Origin: Phycisphaerales bacterium
GTDB lineage: Bacteria > Planctomycetota > Phycisphaerae > Phycisphaerales > SM1A02
Reading direction: 5' to 3'
Assembly: GCA_022447205.1 (NCBI GenBank)
Contig: JAKVBQ010000002.1
Span: 71,573 to 135,572 of the forward strand
Length of the DNA: 64,000 bases
Part shown: one piece after another, positions 8,853-17,583 of the stretch
How positions within the stretch are numbered: the first letter of the stretch is position 1
Layout: each line of letters begins with the position of its first letter
The notes under the pieces: model-generated
The model's input: the letters and a program-made list of their open reading frames with translations, nothing else
Told to the model about the DNA's origin: nothing
Databases searched by the model: none
Made by a program: the position numbers and the translations under genes

Positions 8853-9746
8853 ATGCGCAAAGAACCGATCACACGCAAGATTCGCAAGCGAGTCTCGAAC
8901 ATCCAGCAACGTGACGGCCTGGTCAGGAACCTGGTCGGAGACGCCCTCGGGTTCATGGGGAGGAATTCCGGCGGACCCAGTGGCGGACGCATCGCCATGC
9001 TCCACATCGGAAGGTGCGGCAGCACCGTTCTGGGGAACATGCTGGACGAGGAAAACGATCTGCTGTGGGACAGTGAAGCACTGCACCCGAGGGTCGCGCG
9101 AGCGCGGGACCTGCCTGAGGTCAGGGCAAGAGAGCGCTTCGACGAGCACACCTTCAACCGTGAGATCCGGCGACGATTCATTCACGCCGGGAAGAGACGA
9201 TACGGCTTCGAATTGAAGACGGAGCACCTGGAGCTGTACGGCCTGACGGATCCGAAGGAAGCACGTGCGGTGCTTGAGGGTCTCGGTTTCGGCGTCTTCA
9301 TCAGCCTGGGTCGGACGAACGTGGTCCGCCAGCTGGTGAGTTCGATACGGGGGCGACAGGTTGGGAACTTCCACATCAACGCCACGGATCGCAAGGGTCT
9401 CAAGATGGTGCCGGTCGATTGCGACCTCGCCGGATTCCGTCTCGACAAGGTGGATCCGGTCATGTCGCTCGAGGAGCAGCTCGCCACTCGGCAGGAATGG
9501 ATGGAATGGAACCGCGAGGTGGTCGGCGAGGACGGTCTCCACCTCGACTTCGAGAAGCACGTCATGCAGGATCCGAGTGTCGGCTACCGGATGATCTGCG
9601 AACACATCGGGATCAAGCCCCAGGAGCTGGAGCCTTCGCTTCGACGAACCAACCCGGAATCGGTCGACCATCTCCTCGCCGACCCGAAGGCCTGGCGTGA
9701 ACGTCTGAAGGGCACGCGCTTCGAGTGGATGATGGACGCCGACTGA
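8853..9746 (+). CDS. sulfotransferase-like protein
   Basis: 297 residues. Residues 48-64 (AMLHIGRCGSTVLGNML) match the 5'-phosphosulfate-binding loop of PAPS-dependent sulfotransferases, after a 45-residue basic leader. A later arginine-rich segment (ISLGRTNVVRQLVSSIRG) fits the 3'-phosphate-binding helix with its conserved Ser and Arg. The acceptor, probably a carbohydrate or lipid, cannot be told. It starts 22 nt after the aminopeptidase stop, preceded by AGAGG. Assignment to the family is likely but rests on two motifs only. Confidence 0.65.
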   Translation: MRKEPITRKIRKRVSNIQQRDGLVRNLVGDALGFMGRNSGGPSGGRIAMLHIGRCGSTVLGNMLDEENDLLWDSEALHPRVARARDLPEVRARERFDEHTFNREIRRRFIHAGKRRYGFELKTEHLELYGLTDPKEARAVLEGLGFGVFISLGRTNVVRQLVSSIRGRQVGNFHINATDRKGLKMVPVDCDLAGFRLDKVDPVMSLEEQLATRQEWMEWNREVVGEDGLHLDFEKHVMQDPSVGYRMICEHIGIKPQELEPSLRRTNPESVDHLLADPKAWRERLKGTRFEWMMDAD

Positions 9747-9748
9747 AC

Positions 9749-9761
9749 GCGGCTCAGCCGC
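9749..9761. terminator. small hairpin at convergent gene ends
   Basis: GCGGC-TCA-GCCGC forms a 5-bp stem whose loop is the stop codon of the minus-strand gene. It lies 3 nt after the stop of the plus-strand gene. It has no T-tract and resembles the arrangements at 3311, 13868 and 44676. Confidence 0.35.
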
Positions 9762-10128
9762 CCAGCCAGTTCTGCAGCAGCAGGTAGAGCGAATACACCA
9801 CCGGCGAACCGGAGATGATGATCCCGAAGAGGATCAGGTTGCGGCCAAGCCGATCACGCTTTCGCCCGACGATCTCGCAGGCGATGATCACGAAGAGTGT
9901 CAGTGCGAACTTGAAGCCGATCGCACCGGTGAGCCCCCAGTTGTCGATCACCAGTTTCGCGACGGGATTCACCTCGAGACCGCCCTTGCTGAGAATCAGC
10001 CAGGTCAGCATGATGTCGAGGCTCGACACGAAGATGAACCAGACATAGCCGGTCTGGTATCGCATCTCGGGCAGCGAGATGAGCTTCGGCGGCTGTTCCT
10101 GCGGATTGCTGGAGGACGGGGTGCTCAC
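9754..10128 (-). CDS. small membrane protein, DUF5658-like
   Basis: 124 residues with about three hydrophobic helices: near 29-47 (VWFIFVSSLDIMLTWLILS), 65-86 (TGAIGFKFALTLFVIIACEIV) and 97-118. The LDIMLTWLILSKGGLEVNPVA signature with an invariant-looking EVNP resembles the DUF5658 family of unknown role. The N-terminus is polar and proline-rich with no signal peptide. It is convergent with the sulfotransferase gene and lies downstream of thiC on the same strand, 82 nt away. No function is inferred. Confidence 0.65.
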   Translation of the reverse strand: MSTPSSSNPQEQPPKLISLPEMRYQTGYVWFIFVSSLDIMLTWLILSKGGLEVNPVAKLVIDNWGLTGAIGFKFALTLFVIIACEIVGRKRDRLGRNLILFGIIISGSPVVYSLYLLLQNWLGG

Positions 10129-10210
10129 GTCTGGATTGTAATCCGAGGGGTGGGAATGTGGCAGCAGGCGCTCCGGGATCGGGGAACCTGCGGGAATCGC
10201 GGTGTTCGCT

Positions 10211-12076
10211 TCAGATCAGGGGGTCGTGACTCGGGATGTTGTGCGCAGGCGCGGTGTTCAACTGCACCAGCTGGTCGCCCTGGATCGCCTTCGCCTCGTC
10301 GGGATCGACGTAGTCGGAATGGCAGGAGGCCTTGCCCTCCTCGGCGTCGACCTTCTTGCGCGTCTTCGACGCCAGCTTGTGGATCTCCTCGGGGCTCAGG
10401 ACACCTCGCTTCTCGAGGATCTCCTGCTGTTCGGGAGTGAGTGCATCGGAACGAACCGGCTTGTCGCGGAAGTACTCGGGGTCCTTGCCGCTCGCGAACT
10501 CCTGGATCTCCTTCGAGATCCTCACGCTGCACCAGTCGTGCCCGCACATCGCGCAGAAATCGGTGTCGACGTCGAGGTCCTCGTCATGGTAGGCCCGTGC
10601 CGTGTCGGGATCGAAGGAGAGATCGAAGTGCTTCTGCCAGTTGAGTGCGGCGCGAGCCTTCGTGAGTTCATCGTCGCGGTCGCGCGTCCCGGGAATGCCG
10701 AGGGCGACATCACCGGCATGGGCCGCGATCTTGTAGGCGATGCACCCCTGCTTCACGTCATCGCGCTTGGGCAGACCGAGGTGTTCCTTCGGCGTGACGT
10801 AGCAGAGCATCGAGGCGCCGTGGTAGGCCGCAGCCGTCGCACCGATGCAGGAGGTGATGTGGTCGTAGCCGGGGAAGATGTCGGTGACCAGCGGGCCGAG
10901 CACGTAGAAGGGCGCGCCATGACAGAGGCGGCGCTGGAGCTTCATGTTGAACTCGATCTGGTCGAAGGGAACGTGACCGGGTCCTTCCACCATCACCTGA
11001 ACGCCGTGCCGCCAGGCCCGCTCGGTGAGGTCCCCGAGCGCCTGGAGTTCCGCGAGCTGCGCGGCATCACTCGCATCGGCGAGACCGCCGGGACGAAGAC
11101 CGTCCCCGATCGAGAAGGTCACGTCGTACCGACGCATCACCTGGCAGATCGATTCCCAGCAGGTGTTCATGAGGTTCTGCTTGCCGTGGTGGATCATCCA
11201 CTTGGCGAGCAGCGAACCGCCACGGGAGACGATGCCGATCAACCGGTCCTTCACGAGCGGAAGATGCTCGCGGAGCGTGCCGGCGTGGATCGTGAAGTAG
11301 TCGACGCCCTGGGCCGCCTGGTGCTCGAGGGTGTCGAGGATGATCTCCTCGTTCAGGTCCTCGATCTTGCGGCCGATGATCATCGAGTAGATGGGGACCG
11401 TTCCGATCGGCACGCTGCTGTTGGTGATGATCGCCTCGCGGGTCGCGTCGAGATCACCTCCGGTGGAGAGATCCATGACGGTGTCACCCCCCCACCGTTC
11501 CGCCCACTTCAGCTTGTCGACCTCTTCGTCGGTGGAGCTGGAGACGGGTGAGGCGCCCATGTTGGCGTTGATCTTGGTCTTGCTGGCACGACCGATCGCC
11601 ATGGGATCGAGCTGGTGTTCGAGGTGCACGCGATTCGCGGGGATGACCATCCGGCCGGACGCGACCTCGTCACGAACCTGTTCCGGTGTGAGGTGACCCT
11701 CGCGTTCGGCGACTCGACGCGCTTCCGGGGTGATCGTTCCGAGCCGGGCGTGTTCCAGCTGGGTGATCGGCTTGAAGCCGTCGGGTGCGATGCAGCGAAT
11801 CCAGGTCTCATCGGGTCGGCCGTGACCGGAACAACCCTCGGCATGGGAATCGACCGATTCGATGCGCCAGCCCTCGGGGAGGAAATCCCACGCGGTCTTG
11901 TCACTCGGCGGAGGCATGCCCGGCGTGTCGGGAGAGGAGAAGGTCAGGGGACCGCCGATCTCCGACCGGTTCGCGAATGAACCCGGGGTGGTGCCCTGCG
12001 CCTCGGTCGAGGGGTTGGCAGCGCCCCGCATGGGGAGGTCGTAGGTACGGTCATCGGTCGCATGCTGGTCGATCAT
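10211..12076 (-). CDS. thiC: phosphomethylpyrimidine synthase ThiC
   Basis: 621 residues. ThiC is a radical-SAM enzyme that turns aminoimidazole ribotide into the hydroxymethylpyrimidine phosphate of thiamine. The C-terminal cluster motif CxxCxxxxC is at about 508-516 (CAMCGHDWC). [20 protein letters not shown] and the zinc-binding region around [12 protein letters not shown] and [17 protein letters not shown] match the family. I chose ATG 12076 (MIDQHATDD) rather than an upstream TTG because AGGAGG sits 5 nt before it. Expression is controlled by the TPP riboswitch just upstream. No other thi gene is nearby. Confidence 0.96.
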   Translation of the reverse strand: MIDQHATDDRTYDLPMRGAANPSTEAQGTTPGSFANRSEIGGPLTFSSPDTPGMPPPSDKTAWDFLPEGWRIESVDSHAEGCSGHGRPDETWIRCIAPDGFKPITQLEHARLGTITPEARRVAEREGHLTPEQVRDEVASGRMVIPANRVHLEHQLDPMAIGRASKTKINANMGASPVSSSTDEEVDKLKWAERWGGDTVMDLSTGGDLDATREAIITNSSVPIGTVPIYSMIIGRKIEDLNEEIILDTLEHQAAQGVDYFTIHAGTLREHLPLVKDRLIGIVSRGGSLLAKWMIHHGKQNLMNTCWESICQVMRRYDVTFSIGDGLRPGGLADASDAAQLAELQALGDLTERAWRHGVQVMVEGPGHVPFDQIEFNMKLQRRLCHGAPFYVLGPLVTDIFPGYDHITSCIGATAAAYHGASMLCYVTPKEHLGLPKRDDVKQGCIAYKIAAHAGDVALGIPGTRDRDDELTKARAALNWQKHFDLSFDPDTARAYHDEDLDVDTDFCAMCGHDWCSVRISKEIQEFASGKDPEYFRDKPVRSDALTPEQQEILEKRGVLSPEEIHKLASKTRKKVDAEEGKASCHSDYVDPDEAKAIQGDQLVQLNTAPAHNIPSHDPLI

Positions 12077-12142
12077 CTGGGCCTCCTGGAAACGAAGGGG
12101 CCCGATTCCCATCAAGGAGTGGATGGGAACAGAGACCGATTC

Positions 12143-12215
12143 GCTTCCCTACGCCGGTATGAGCCGGATCAGGTTCTACGGGTGCGTCTCAGTCCCACGA
12201 AGGCGGGACGCCCCG
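12143..12215 (-). promoter_or_regulatory. TPP riboswitch (THI element) upstream of thiC
   Basis: On the minus strand the conserved core elements are present in order: GGGACTGAGA (antisense of 12187-12196), then ACCC, then GAACCTGATCCGG (antisense of 12164-12176) and ATACCGGCGTAGGGAA near 12145-12160. This matches the thiamine-pyrophosphate aptamer. It ends about 65 nt before the thiC ribosome-binding site, so control is probably at translation or through a short expression platform. TACCCT at about 12225-12230, read in the minus direction, is a candidate -10. Confidence 0.93.
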
Positions 12216-12310
12216 AGCGATCGAGGGTACTCTAGCAAAAGAGGGTGGCACCCCCTGCAATCCGCCGGATTGAATCCCAACGCAGATCTTGTCCACACGG
12301 AGTCGAGACG

Positions 12311-12835
12311 ATGAACGAATCAGAGAACCAGTATGCCCGACTTGATGATCCTCAGATGGCCACCAAGGGCGGCTCCGGTGCGATGAAGATCATCGTGATC
12401 GTGGTCCTGGTCCTGGTGATGCTCGGCGGCTGCTGCGGTCTCGGCCTCTTCGTGGGCCTGCCCTACCTGATGGACAGTGGCATGGGCATGGTGGTCACGC
12501 CCCAGGTCGAAGACACCCCGGCGATCCAGAAGTACATCGGGACCGTCGAGAGCGTCTCGGTCTCCTTCACCGAAACGGGACAGCAGGCCCAATCCGGAAA
12601 TGACAAGCGGATCGCTTGCACGATCTCCGGGGACAAGGGAACCGGGCTGCTCCTGATCGAGCAGGGACCGCGCGGCCTCCAGAATGCGGACTGGGCGATC
12701 CTCGAGATCGACGGCAACTCATACGTCGTCTTCGGCAGCCCCCCGGAGGATCTTGGAGCTGCAATCGTGCCGGACACGGATTCAGGCGAGGACACCACCG
12801 ATGATGGTGGGACGGATGAAGCATCCGGCTCGTGA
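12311..12835 (+). CDS. single-pass membrane protein, hypothetical
   Basis: 174 residues from ATG 12311. The first 24 residues are polar, then one long hydrophobic helix (about 25-55, MKIIVIVVLVLVMLGGCCGLGLFVGLPYL) and an outside domain of about 80 residues. The domain has the look of a small alpha/beta module (IGTVESVSVSFTETGQ, RIACTISGDKGTGLLLIEQGP, DWAILEIDGNSYVVF), similar in outline to Coa1-type membrane domains, but that is a guess. The tail is acidic and Asp/Thr-rich (DTDSGEDTTDDGGTDEA). It is divergent from thiC and precedes the dehydratase. Confidence 0.65.
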   Translation: MNESENQYARLDDPQMATKGGSGAMKIIVIVVLVLVMLGGCCGLGLFVGLPYLMDSGMGMVVTPQVEDTPAIQKYIGTVESVSVSFTETGQQAQSGNDKRIACTISGDKGTGLLLIEQGPRGLQNADWAILEIDGNSYVVFGSPPEDLGAAIVPDTDSGEDTTDDGGTDEASGS

Positions 12836-12889
12836 TCGAGGGCGGAAAACCCTCCCGGAGAAGACCGGAACACGTCCTGTCCCTGGAGC

Positions 12890-13858
12890 GTGCCGTTGAC
12901 ATACGTCGCCGACCTTGATTCCATCCGCGCTGCAGCGGAACGCATCGCACCGCATGCCCACCGGACACCGGTGGTCACCTGCGACACGCTGGACGATCGT
13001 TCAGGTCGATCGCTCTTCCTGAAGTGCGAGAACTTCCAGAAGGTCGGTGCCTTCAAGTATCGAGGTGCGTGCAACGCGGTCATGAGCCTGTCGGAGGAGG
13101 ATGCCGCGCGAGGCGTCGTCACCCATTCGAGCGGCAACCATGCCCAGGCCCTCGCACTCGCGGCACGGACCCGCGGCATCCCCGCGACGATCGTGATGCC
13201 GAGCGACGCACCCGTGGTGAAGCGGAAGGCAGTGGAAGGCTACGGGGCACGGGTCGTGGAATGCGATCCGTCCCAGGAGGCACGCGAGTCAGGTGCCCGA
13301 AGGGTCATCGAGGAAACGGGTGCGACCTTCGTGTCACCGTACGACGATCCGATGGTCATCTCGGGACAGGGCACGACGTTCCTTGAGCTCCACGAAGATG
13401 TTCCGGATCTCGACGCAGTCGTCGTTCCGGTGGGTGGTGGTGGCATGATGTCCGGAGTCGCACTCGCCGCGCGCGCCCTCGTCCCGTCGATCCGGATCAT
13501 CGGCGTGGAACCCGAGCTCGCGGACGACGCGGTCGAATCGGTGCGCACCGGACGGATCGTCCCGCAAAGACCACCGCGAACCGTCGCGGACGGTCTGAGG
13601 ACCTCGTTGGGCGAGATGACGTTTCCGATCATCAAGGATCTGGTCGACGAGATCGTCACGGTGTCGGACGAAGCGATCATCGAGGCGACGAAGTTCACGT
13701 GGGAACGCGCGAAGATCGTGGTCGAACCCAGTGGCGCGGTCGGGATCGCCGCCGTCATGGCCGAAGCATTCAGGACACGACCTGATGCGGACCGGCTCGG
13801 ACGCGTGGGCATCATCGTGACCGGAGGCAACATCGACCTGGATCGACTGCCCTGGTGA
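12890..13858 (+). CDS. PLP-dependent serine racemase / serine-threonine dehydratase
   Basis: 322 residues, fold-type II PLP enzyme. The Schiff-base lysine is in KVGAFKYRGACNAV (about 50-63), the phosphate/substrate loop is SSGNHAQALA, and the glycine-rich PVGGGGMMSG binds the PLP phosphate. The metal-site region EPELADDAVES aligns well with the corresponding EPSNADD segment of eukaryotic serine racemases, and the segment GEMTFPIIKDLVDEIVTV is also closer to them than to IlvA. It lacks the C-terminal regulatory domain of biosynthetic IlvA. It could racemise or dehydrate serine. GTG 12890 is the likeliest start, with GGAG at 12885-12888 just before it, though closer than usual. Confidence 0.85.
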   Translation: MPLTYVADLDSIRAAAERIAPHAHRTPVVTCDTLDDRSGRSLFLKCENFQKVGAFKYRGACNAVMSLSEEDAARGVVTHSSGNHAQALALAARTRGIPATIVMPSDAPVVKRKAVEGYGARVVECDPSQEARESGARRVIEETGATFVSPYDDPMVISGQGTTFLELHEDVPDLDAVVVPVGGGGMMSGVALAARALVPSIRIIGVEPELADDAVESVRTGRIVPQRPPRTVADGLRTSLGEMTFPIIKDLVDEIVTVSDEAIIEATKFTWERAKIVVEPSGAVGIAAVMAEAFRTRPDADRLGRVGIIVTGGNIDLDRLPW

Positions 13859-13867
13859 ATCGCGTGG

Positions 13868-13882
13868 TGAGCCGCCGGCTCA
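13868..13882. terminator. hairpin at convergent gene ends
   Basis: TGAGCC (13868-13873), loop GCC, GGCTCA (13877-13882). The right arm contains the stop codon of the dockerin-like gene. No T-tract follows on either strand. Confidence 0.4.
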
Positions 13883-14926
13883 GGCGCCGGTCCAGTTTCC
13901 GAGCACGATCGTCAGATCGAGACCATCGACGAGTCCGTCACAGTTGATGTCCGCGATGCCGCCCGCCGCATCCCACTCACCAAGCAGGATCGTCAGGTCG
14001 GAGCCATCGACCACGCCATCGCCGTTCATGTCGGGATCCTCGGCGCAGCCACTCCCCTCGCCGTCAGCGACGAGTGCGATGCTGAATCCGCCGGTGATCG
14101 AGCCCGTGCCGGTGGTCCCGCTGATCAGCAGCGAAGCGATGCTTCCGGGAGGCAGCACGGTCGGAAGCTCGATGGGGATGTCGGCGAAGGGTTCTTCCGC
14201 GGCGGGAATCTCCTGATCGAGATCGAAGGAGGACTGGATGACAAGCTGTGCACCGTTGTCGTTCTCGATCAGCTCGGCACTGATGGGGAACGCGGTCGGG
14301 AACGACATGCCCCCGAAGTCCTGGTCGAGCACCACGATCTCGAGCGAGAGCTCCCCCGGCACCAGGCCGGTGATGGTGGTGATGCCGGCGTCATCGACGG
14401 TGAGAATGAGGTCCGCCTCACCGGTCTGCATGAAGTCCATGGCGTTGACGTTGATCGCGCCGAGCGGGACCGGGATGTCGAAGCCACCGGGGAACAACGA
14501 CGACGGACTGAAGGTCCGGAAGGTGTCGTAGTTGATGGTGAGGGTCGAATCGAGTTCCTCGGGCTGCCCGCCGAGGATGTCGAGGGCGAGGCCGTTCATC
14601 CGTGCAAGGCTGATCTTCCTGTCCACATCGAGGGAGAAGGTGCCCGAGGGGACCGACTGGTTGCTGCCGTCGAGCGCGAAGTTCGCGCCGTAGTCGATCG
14701 GCTGGTTCCCGCTTCCACCGAAGACACCGGGTCGGGTCTGCGTGCCATCGGGATTCTCAGTCTCGTCCCAGTCACCGATCATCGTCCCGGCGAAGGGCAG
14801 GGTGACACCGGTGGTTCGATCGGAAGAGCTCGCATCGGTGTTGATCGTGAAGTCATAGGACTGCGCGGAGGCAGAGGCCGCGATCGAGAGTGCGAGGGTG
14901 GCGGACACGAAAGACATGGTGTTCAT
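13880..14926 (-). CDS. secreted protein with C-terminal dockerin-like repeats
   Basis: 348 residues from ATG 14926, preceded by AGAAGGA. A signal peptide (ends near SAQS, about residue 22) is followed by a beta-rich domain of about 260 residues with no recognised motif. At the C-terminus are two Ca-binding dockerin-like repeats: DMNGDGVVDGSDLTILLGEW and DINCDGLVDGLDLTIVLGNW. Such repeats are very common at the ends of exported planctomycete proteins. The function of the main domain is unknown. The gene is the last of a minus-strand block of exported proteins, about 100 nt after the next one. Confidence 0.8.
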   Translation of the reverse strand: MNTMSFVSATLALSIAASASAQSYDFTINTDASSSDRTTGVTLPFAGTMIGDWDETENPDGTQTRPGVFGGSGNQPIDYGANFALDGSNQSVPSGTFSLDVDRKISLARMNGLALDILGGQPEELDSTLTINYDTFRTFSPSSLFPGGFDIPVPLGAINVNAMDFMQTGEADLILTVDDAGITTITGLVPGELSLEIVVLDQDFGGMSFPTAFPISAELIENDNGAQLVIQSSFDLDQEIPAAEEPFADIPIELPTVLPPGSIASLLISGTTGTGSITGGFSIALVADGEGSGCAEDPDMNGDGVVDGSDLTILLGEWDAAGGIADINCDGLVDGLDLTIVLGNWTGA

Positions 14927-15027
14927 GGGGTGATCCTTCTCTGTACATCGAACGTAGCGGATGGCATCGCCGACGCCAACCGTCGATGTGGAAGGAATGC
15001 CGCAACTTCCGTATCGGACCCGGAAAA

Positions 15028-16083
15028 TCAACCCGTCCAGGCGCCGAGGACGACCAGGACATCCGCCCCATCGACCATGCCGTCACCGTCCACGTCCCCA
15101 AGCGGGTTCGAGGTTCCCCACCAGGCCAGGACGATCAGAAGATCCTCCCCATTCACCCGCCCGTCGCCATCCAGGTCACCTGGGAGCCCGTCAGCGTCGC
15201 AGGTGACGGAAACCAGGTAGCGAAGACCGAAGAAGGATGGTTCGACCGGAGGATCATCGGGATCCGGGGGATCCTTCGGGTCCTCGAGGTCGCACGTGAT
15301 CCCCCCCCGCAAGGCGTTGTTGACGAGGCCGGGGGCGATGACCAATGCATGAATACCCGGTTCAAGCGGCTGTTCGATGGTGATCTCCCCGCAATCCATC
15401 GCCTCCTCGAGACGAACCGCCTCCATCGGACCCACGCATGGACCGGAGACGACCACCAGCTGTGCGGGGAACTCCGACTGAACCCGCCAGGTGACGACGG
15501 TCGGAACGAGGAGTTCGATCTGGTACCAGTCGGAATCCCGAGGGCCGTCGGTGGTCGTGGTACCGACCATCGAATCACCGCATCGAAGTGCGGCATACGC
15601 AGGTTCGGCGAGATTGCAGCCGTCGTTCATGCGCTGGTAGCAGGGCTCGCCCTCCTCGGGTGTTCCATCGGGGATGACGAGTTCGCAGGGAACCCGGTCG
15701 CAGATCGCGTTCTGGATCTCGATGCACTGCTGATCCCACTCGATGTAGCAGCAGAACCAGTCATGGTCACAGACCAGTCGACAACAGACCTGGTCATCGC
15801 AGCCGGGATCGGGTGATGCCTTCCCGCAGGACTGTGCACCGGGACAGGCAAGGCCCTCACAGAGGTCCGTCGCGGAGACCACGCACTGCTCGTCCCATGA
15901 TTCCGTGCAGCAGAAGGGATCGACTTCGCAGACCACATCGCAACACTCGGTGGTCAGGCAGCCGGAACCTTCATGCTGTTCGTAACAGCTCCCCTCGGCA
16001 CCCTCGTTGCACTGCGCGAACACGGGAAGCGAAGCGGGAAGCATGAGCGCCATCGACAGCAGGATGGTGAACCGAACGATCAC
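15028..16083 (-). CDS. secreted Cys-rich repeat protein with dockerin-like end
   Basis: 351 residues starting at GTG 16083, which overlaps the preceding stop (GTGA). A signal peptide ends near FAQ (about residue 24). Then there are two long cysteine-rich repeats of the form C-C-x2-V/L-C-x4-F-C-C-x2-x-W-D-x2-C (around residues 47-70 and 99-121), each spanning about 45 residues. A central beta-rich domain (about 155-280) resembles pre-peptidase or PPC-like modules (DSDWYQIELLVPTVVTW). A Pro/Asp linker (DPKDPPDPDDPPVEP) follows, then two dockerin-like repeats (DLDGDGRVNGEDLLIVLAWW, DVDGDGMVDGADVLVVLGAW). Likely exported and disulfide-rich; role unknown. Confidence 0.8.
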   Translation of the reverse strand: MIVRFTILLSMALMLPASLPVFAQCNEGAEGSCYEQHEGSGCLTTECCDVVCEVDPFCCTESWDEQCVVSATDLCEGLACPGAQSCGKASPDPGCDDQVCCRLVCDHDWFCCYIEWDQQCIEIQNAICDRVPCELVIPDGTPEEGEPCYQRMNDGCNLAEPAYAALRCGDSMVGTTTTDGPRDSDWYQIELLVPTVVTWRVQSEFPAQLVVVSGPCVGPMEAVRLEEAMDCGEITIEQPLEPGIHALVIAPGLVNNALRGGITCDLEDPKDPPDPDDPPVEPSFFGLRYLVSVTCDADGLPGDLDGDGRVNGEDLLIVLAWWGTSNPLGDVDGDGMVDGADVLVVLGAWTG

Positions 16084-17486
16084 TCGGCACCTCCATCACG
16101 CAGTCGATCCCGCTTCATGGCGATGGCACGGATCTCGGCGGGTGTCATCTCGGCGAGTCGACGCAGCAGCTCGGGACCATCGAGCCCCTTCAGCGATCCG
16201 GGGGCGATCTCGAGAGCGACGGGAAGGTCGCCCTCGCTCGAGACACTCCCGGCGAACCCGGGATTCGAGCCGTTCCGGAAGAGCAGGATCTGGTCACCGG
16301 TGTAGTCGATGGCCAGCAGGTCCTGATCGCCGTCGAAGTCGATGTCGGCGGCAACGACATGTCGAATGAACTCACCGGTGAAGAACCACTGGGGATCGTT
16401 GAAGGTGGTGCCTTCACCGGGGACCGTGACGTTCTCCATGAAGATCACGACGCCGGGCAGGGCGTGGCCGATGCAGAGATCCTCGTCTCCGTCACCATCG
16501 AAGTCAGCAGCCTCGGAGATCCAGGAGATGCCGAAGGGAGAGGCCATCATCGGTTCGCTCGAGACGATCGTGCCGCTCTCGTCCAGCTCGAAGAAGACGA
16601 ACCACTGCTGCCCCCACGTCGTCTGGGGCGCAAGGAACTCGAGGAGTCCATCCGAATCGAAATCGGTCGAGGTGATGTAGGCACATCCACCAAGTTCGCC
16701 ATCGACCCGGGGTGCGACCCAGGCACGTGGCGTCTCCAGCGTGCCGTCGCCACGCCCCATGACGAGATGAAGCGTTCGTGCGCCGATCGAGACGAGCACG
16801 GCATCCCGGTTCCCGTCGCCGTCGAGATCCTCGTTGACGAGACTCTGCGGGTAGACGTTGCCATTGATCCAGGGTGCGAGTCGCCTCCGATCCGATGCCT
16901 GGAATCCACCAGACCCGTCGCCGAGAAGAACGTGGAAGTCCTCGGAACGGTGTCCGACGGCAAGGATGTCGAGAACCCCGTCACCGTTCATGTCATCAAG
17001 ACTCACGTGACGGATCTCACGTCCCATCGGGAGAAGACGAGGTGGCTCGATGAATCCTCCCGTGCCGTCACCATCGTAGATCGCGAGCATCCCCGCGGTG
17101 GTTCGGACCGCGGTGACGAGGTCCAACGCACCGTCACCGTCGAGATCCGCGGTCTGCAGCCAGTCGGTCTGGCCGGGTGACTCGAGTTGCCCGGCGATGG
17201 AGAGCGTGCCATCCGGTCCGCCATCCATCAGCAGGACGAAATGATCGGTCGATCGCGTGGTGAGCACCGCATCAAGATCGCCATCACCATCGCGATCACG
17301 GAGTTCGATGCAGGTTGCCGAGACATCCTCGGGAAGCGGAATCCGTTCGGGATCACCGAACGCGAAATCGGTGGTGTCGCCATGGACCGCACCGGCCACG
17401 ACCAGCAGGAGCGCGAGCGAAGCTCCGGCAGGCAGGACGCGGCCGGGTTCCGGTCGTCCGGAATCGATGGGGATTCGGATCATCAT
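16080..17486 (-). CDS. exported FG-GAP/VCBS repeat protein
   Basis: 468 residues with an N-terminal hydrophobic segment (about 22-34, ASLALLLVVAGAVHG) after a basic leader. It carries about six blade-like repeats built on D-x-D-G-D-G/x-x-D motifs (for example DRDGDGDLDAVL, DLDGDGALDLVT, DMNGDGVLDILA, DFDGDGDEDLCI, DIDFDGDQDLLA). These are integrin-like beta-propeller blades that bind calcium. The C-terminal 45 residues are a charged helix. Such proteins are exported or surface-bound. It overlaps the next gene by 4 nt and is presumably in the same transcript. Confidence 0.85.
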   Translation of the reverse strand: MMIRIPIDSGRPEPGRVLPAGASLALLLVVAGAVHGDTTDFAFGDPERIPLPEDVSATCIELRDRDGDGDLDAVLTTRSTDHFVLLMDGGPDGTLSIAGQLESPGQTDWLQTADLDGDGALDLVTAVRTTAGMLAIYDGDGTGGFIEPPRLLPMGREIRHVSLDDMNGDGVLDILAVGHRSEDFHVLLGDGSGGFQASDRRRLAPWINGNVYPQSLVNEDLDGDGNRDAVLVSIGARTLHLVMGRGDGTLETPRAWVAPRVDGELGGCAYITSTDFDSDGLLEFLAPQTTWGQQWFVFFELDESGTIVSSEPMMASPFGISWISEAADFDGDGDEDLCIGHALPGVVIFMENVTVPGEGTTFNDPQWFFTGEFIRHVVAADIDFDGDQDLLAIDYTGDQILLFRNGSNPGFAGSVSSEGDLPVALEIAPGSLKGLDGPELLRRLAEMTPAEIRAIAMKRDRLRDGGAE

Positions 17487-17583
17487 GGGGTCCGTGGCAC
17501 GAACAGGGTGGAGGCGACGCCCTGGGGCGGGGCTCGACTCGATGGTATGCCACGAGAAGAGGAAGAGAAGCGGTAATCGGAAG

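Noticed and set aside
12077-12115. thiC starting at TTG 12115
   Set aside because: The ATG at 12076 has AGGAGG at ideal distance; the upstream residues add nothing conserved.
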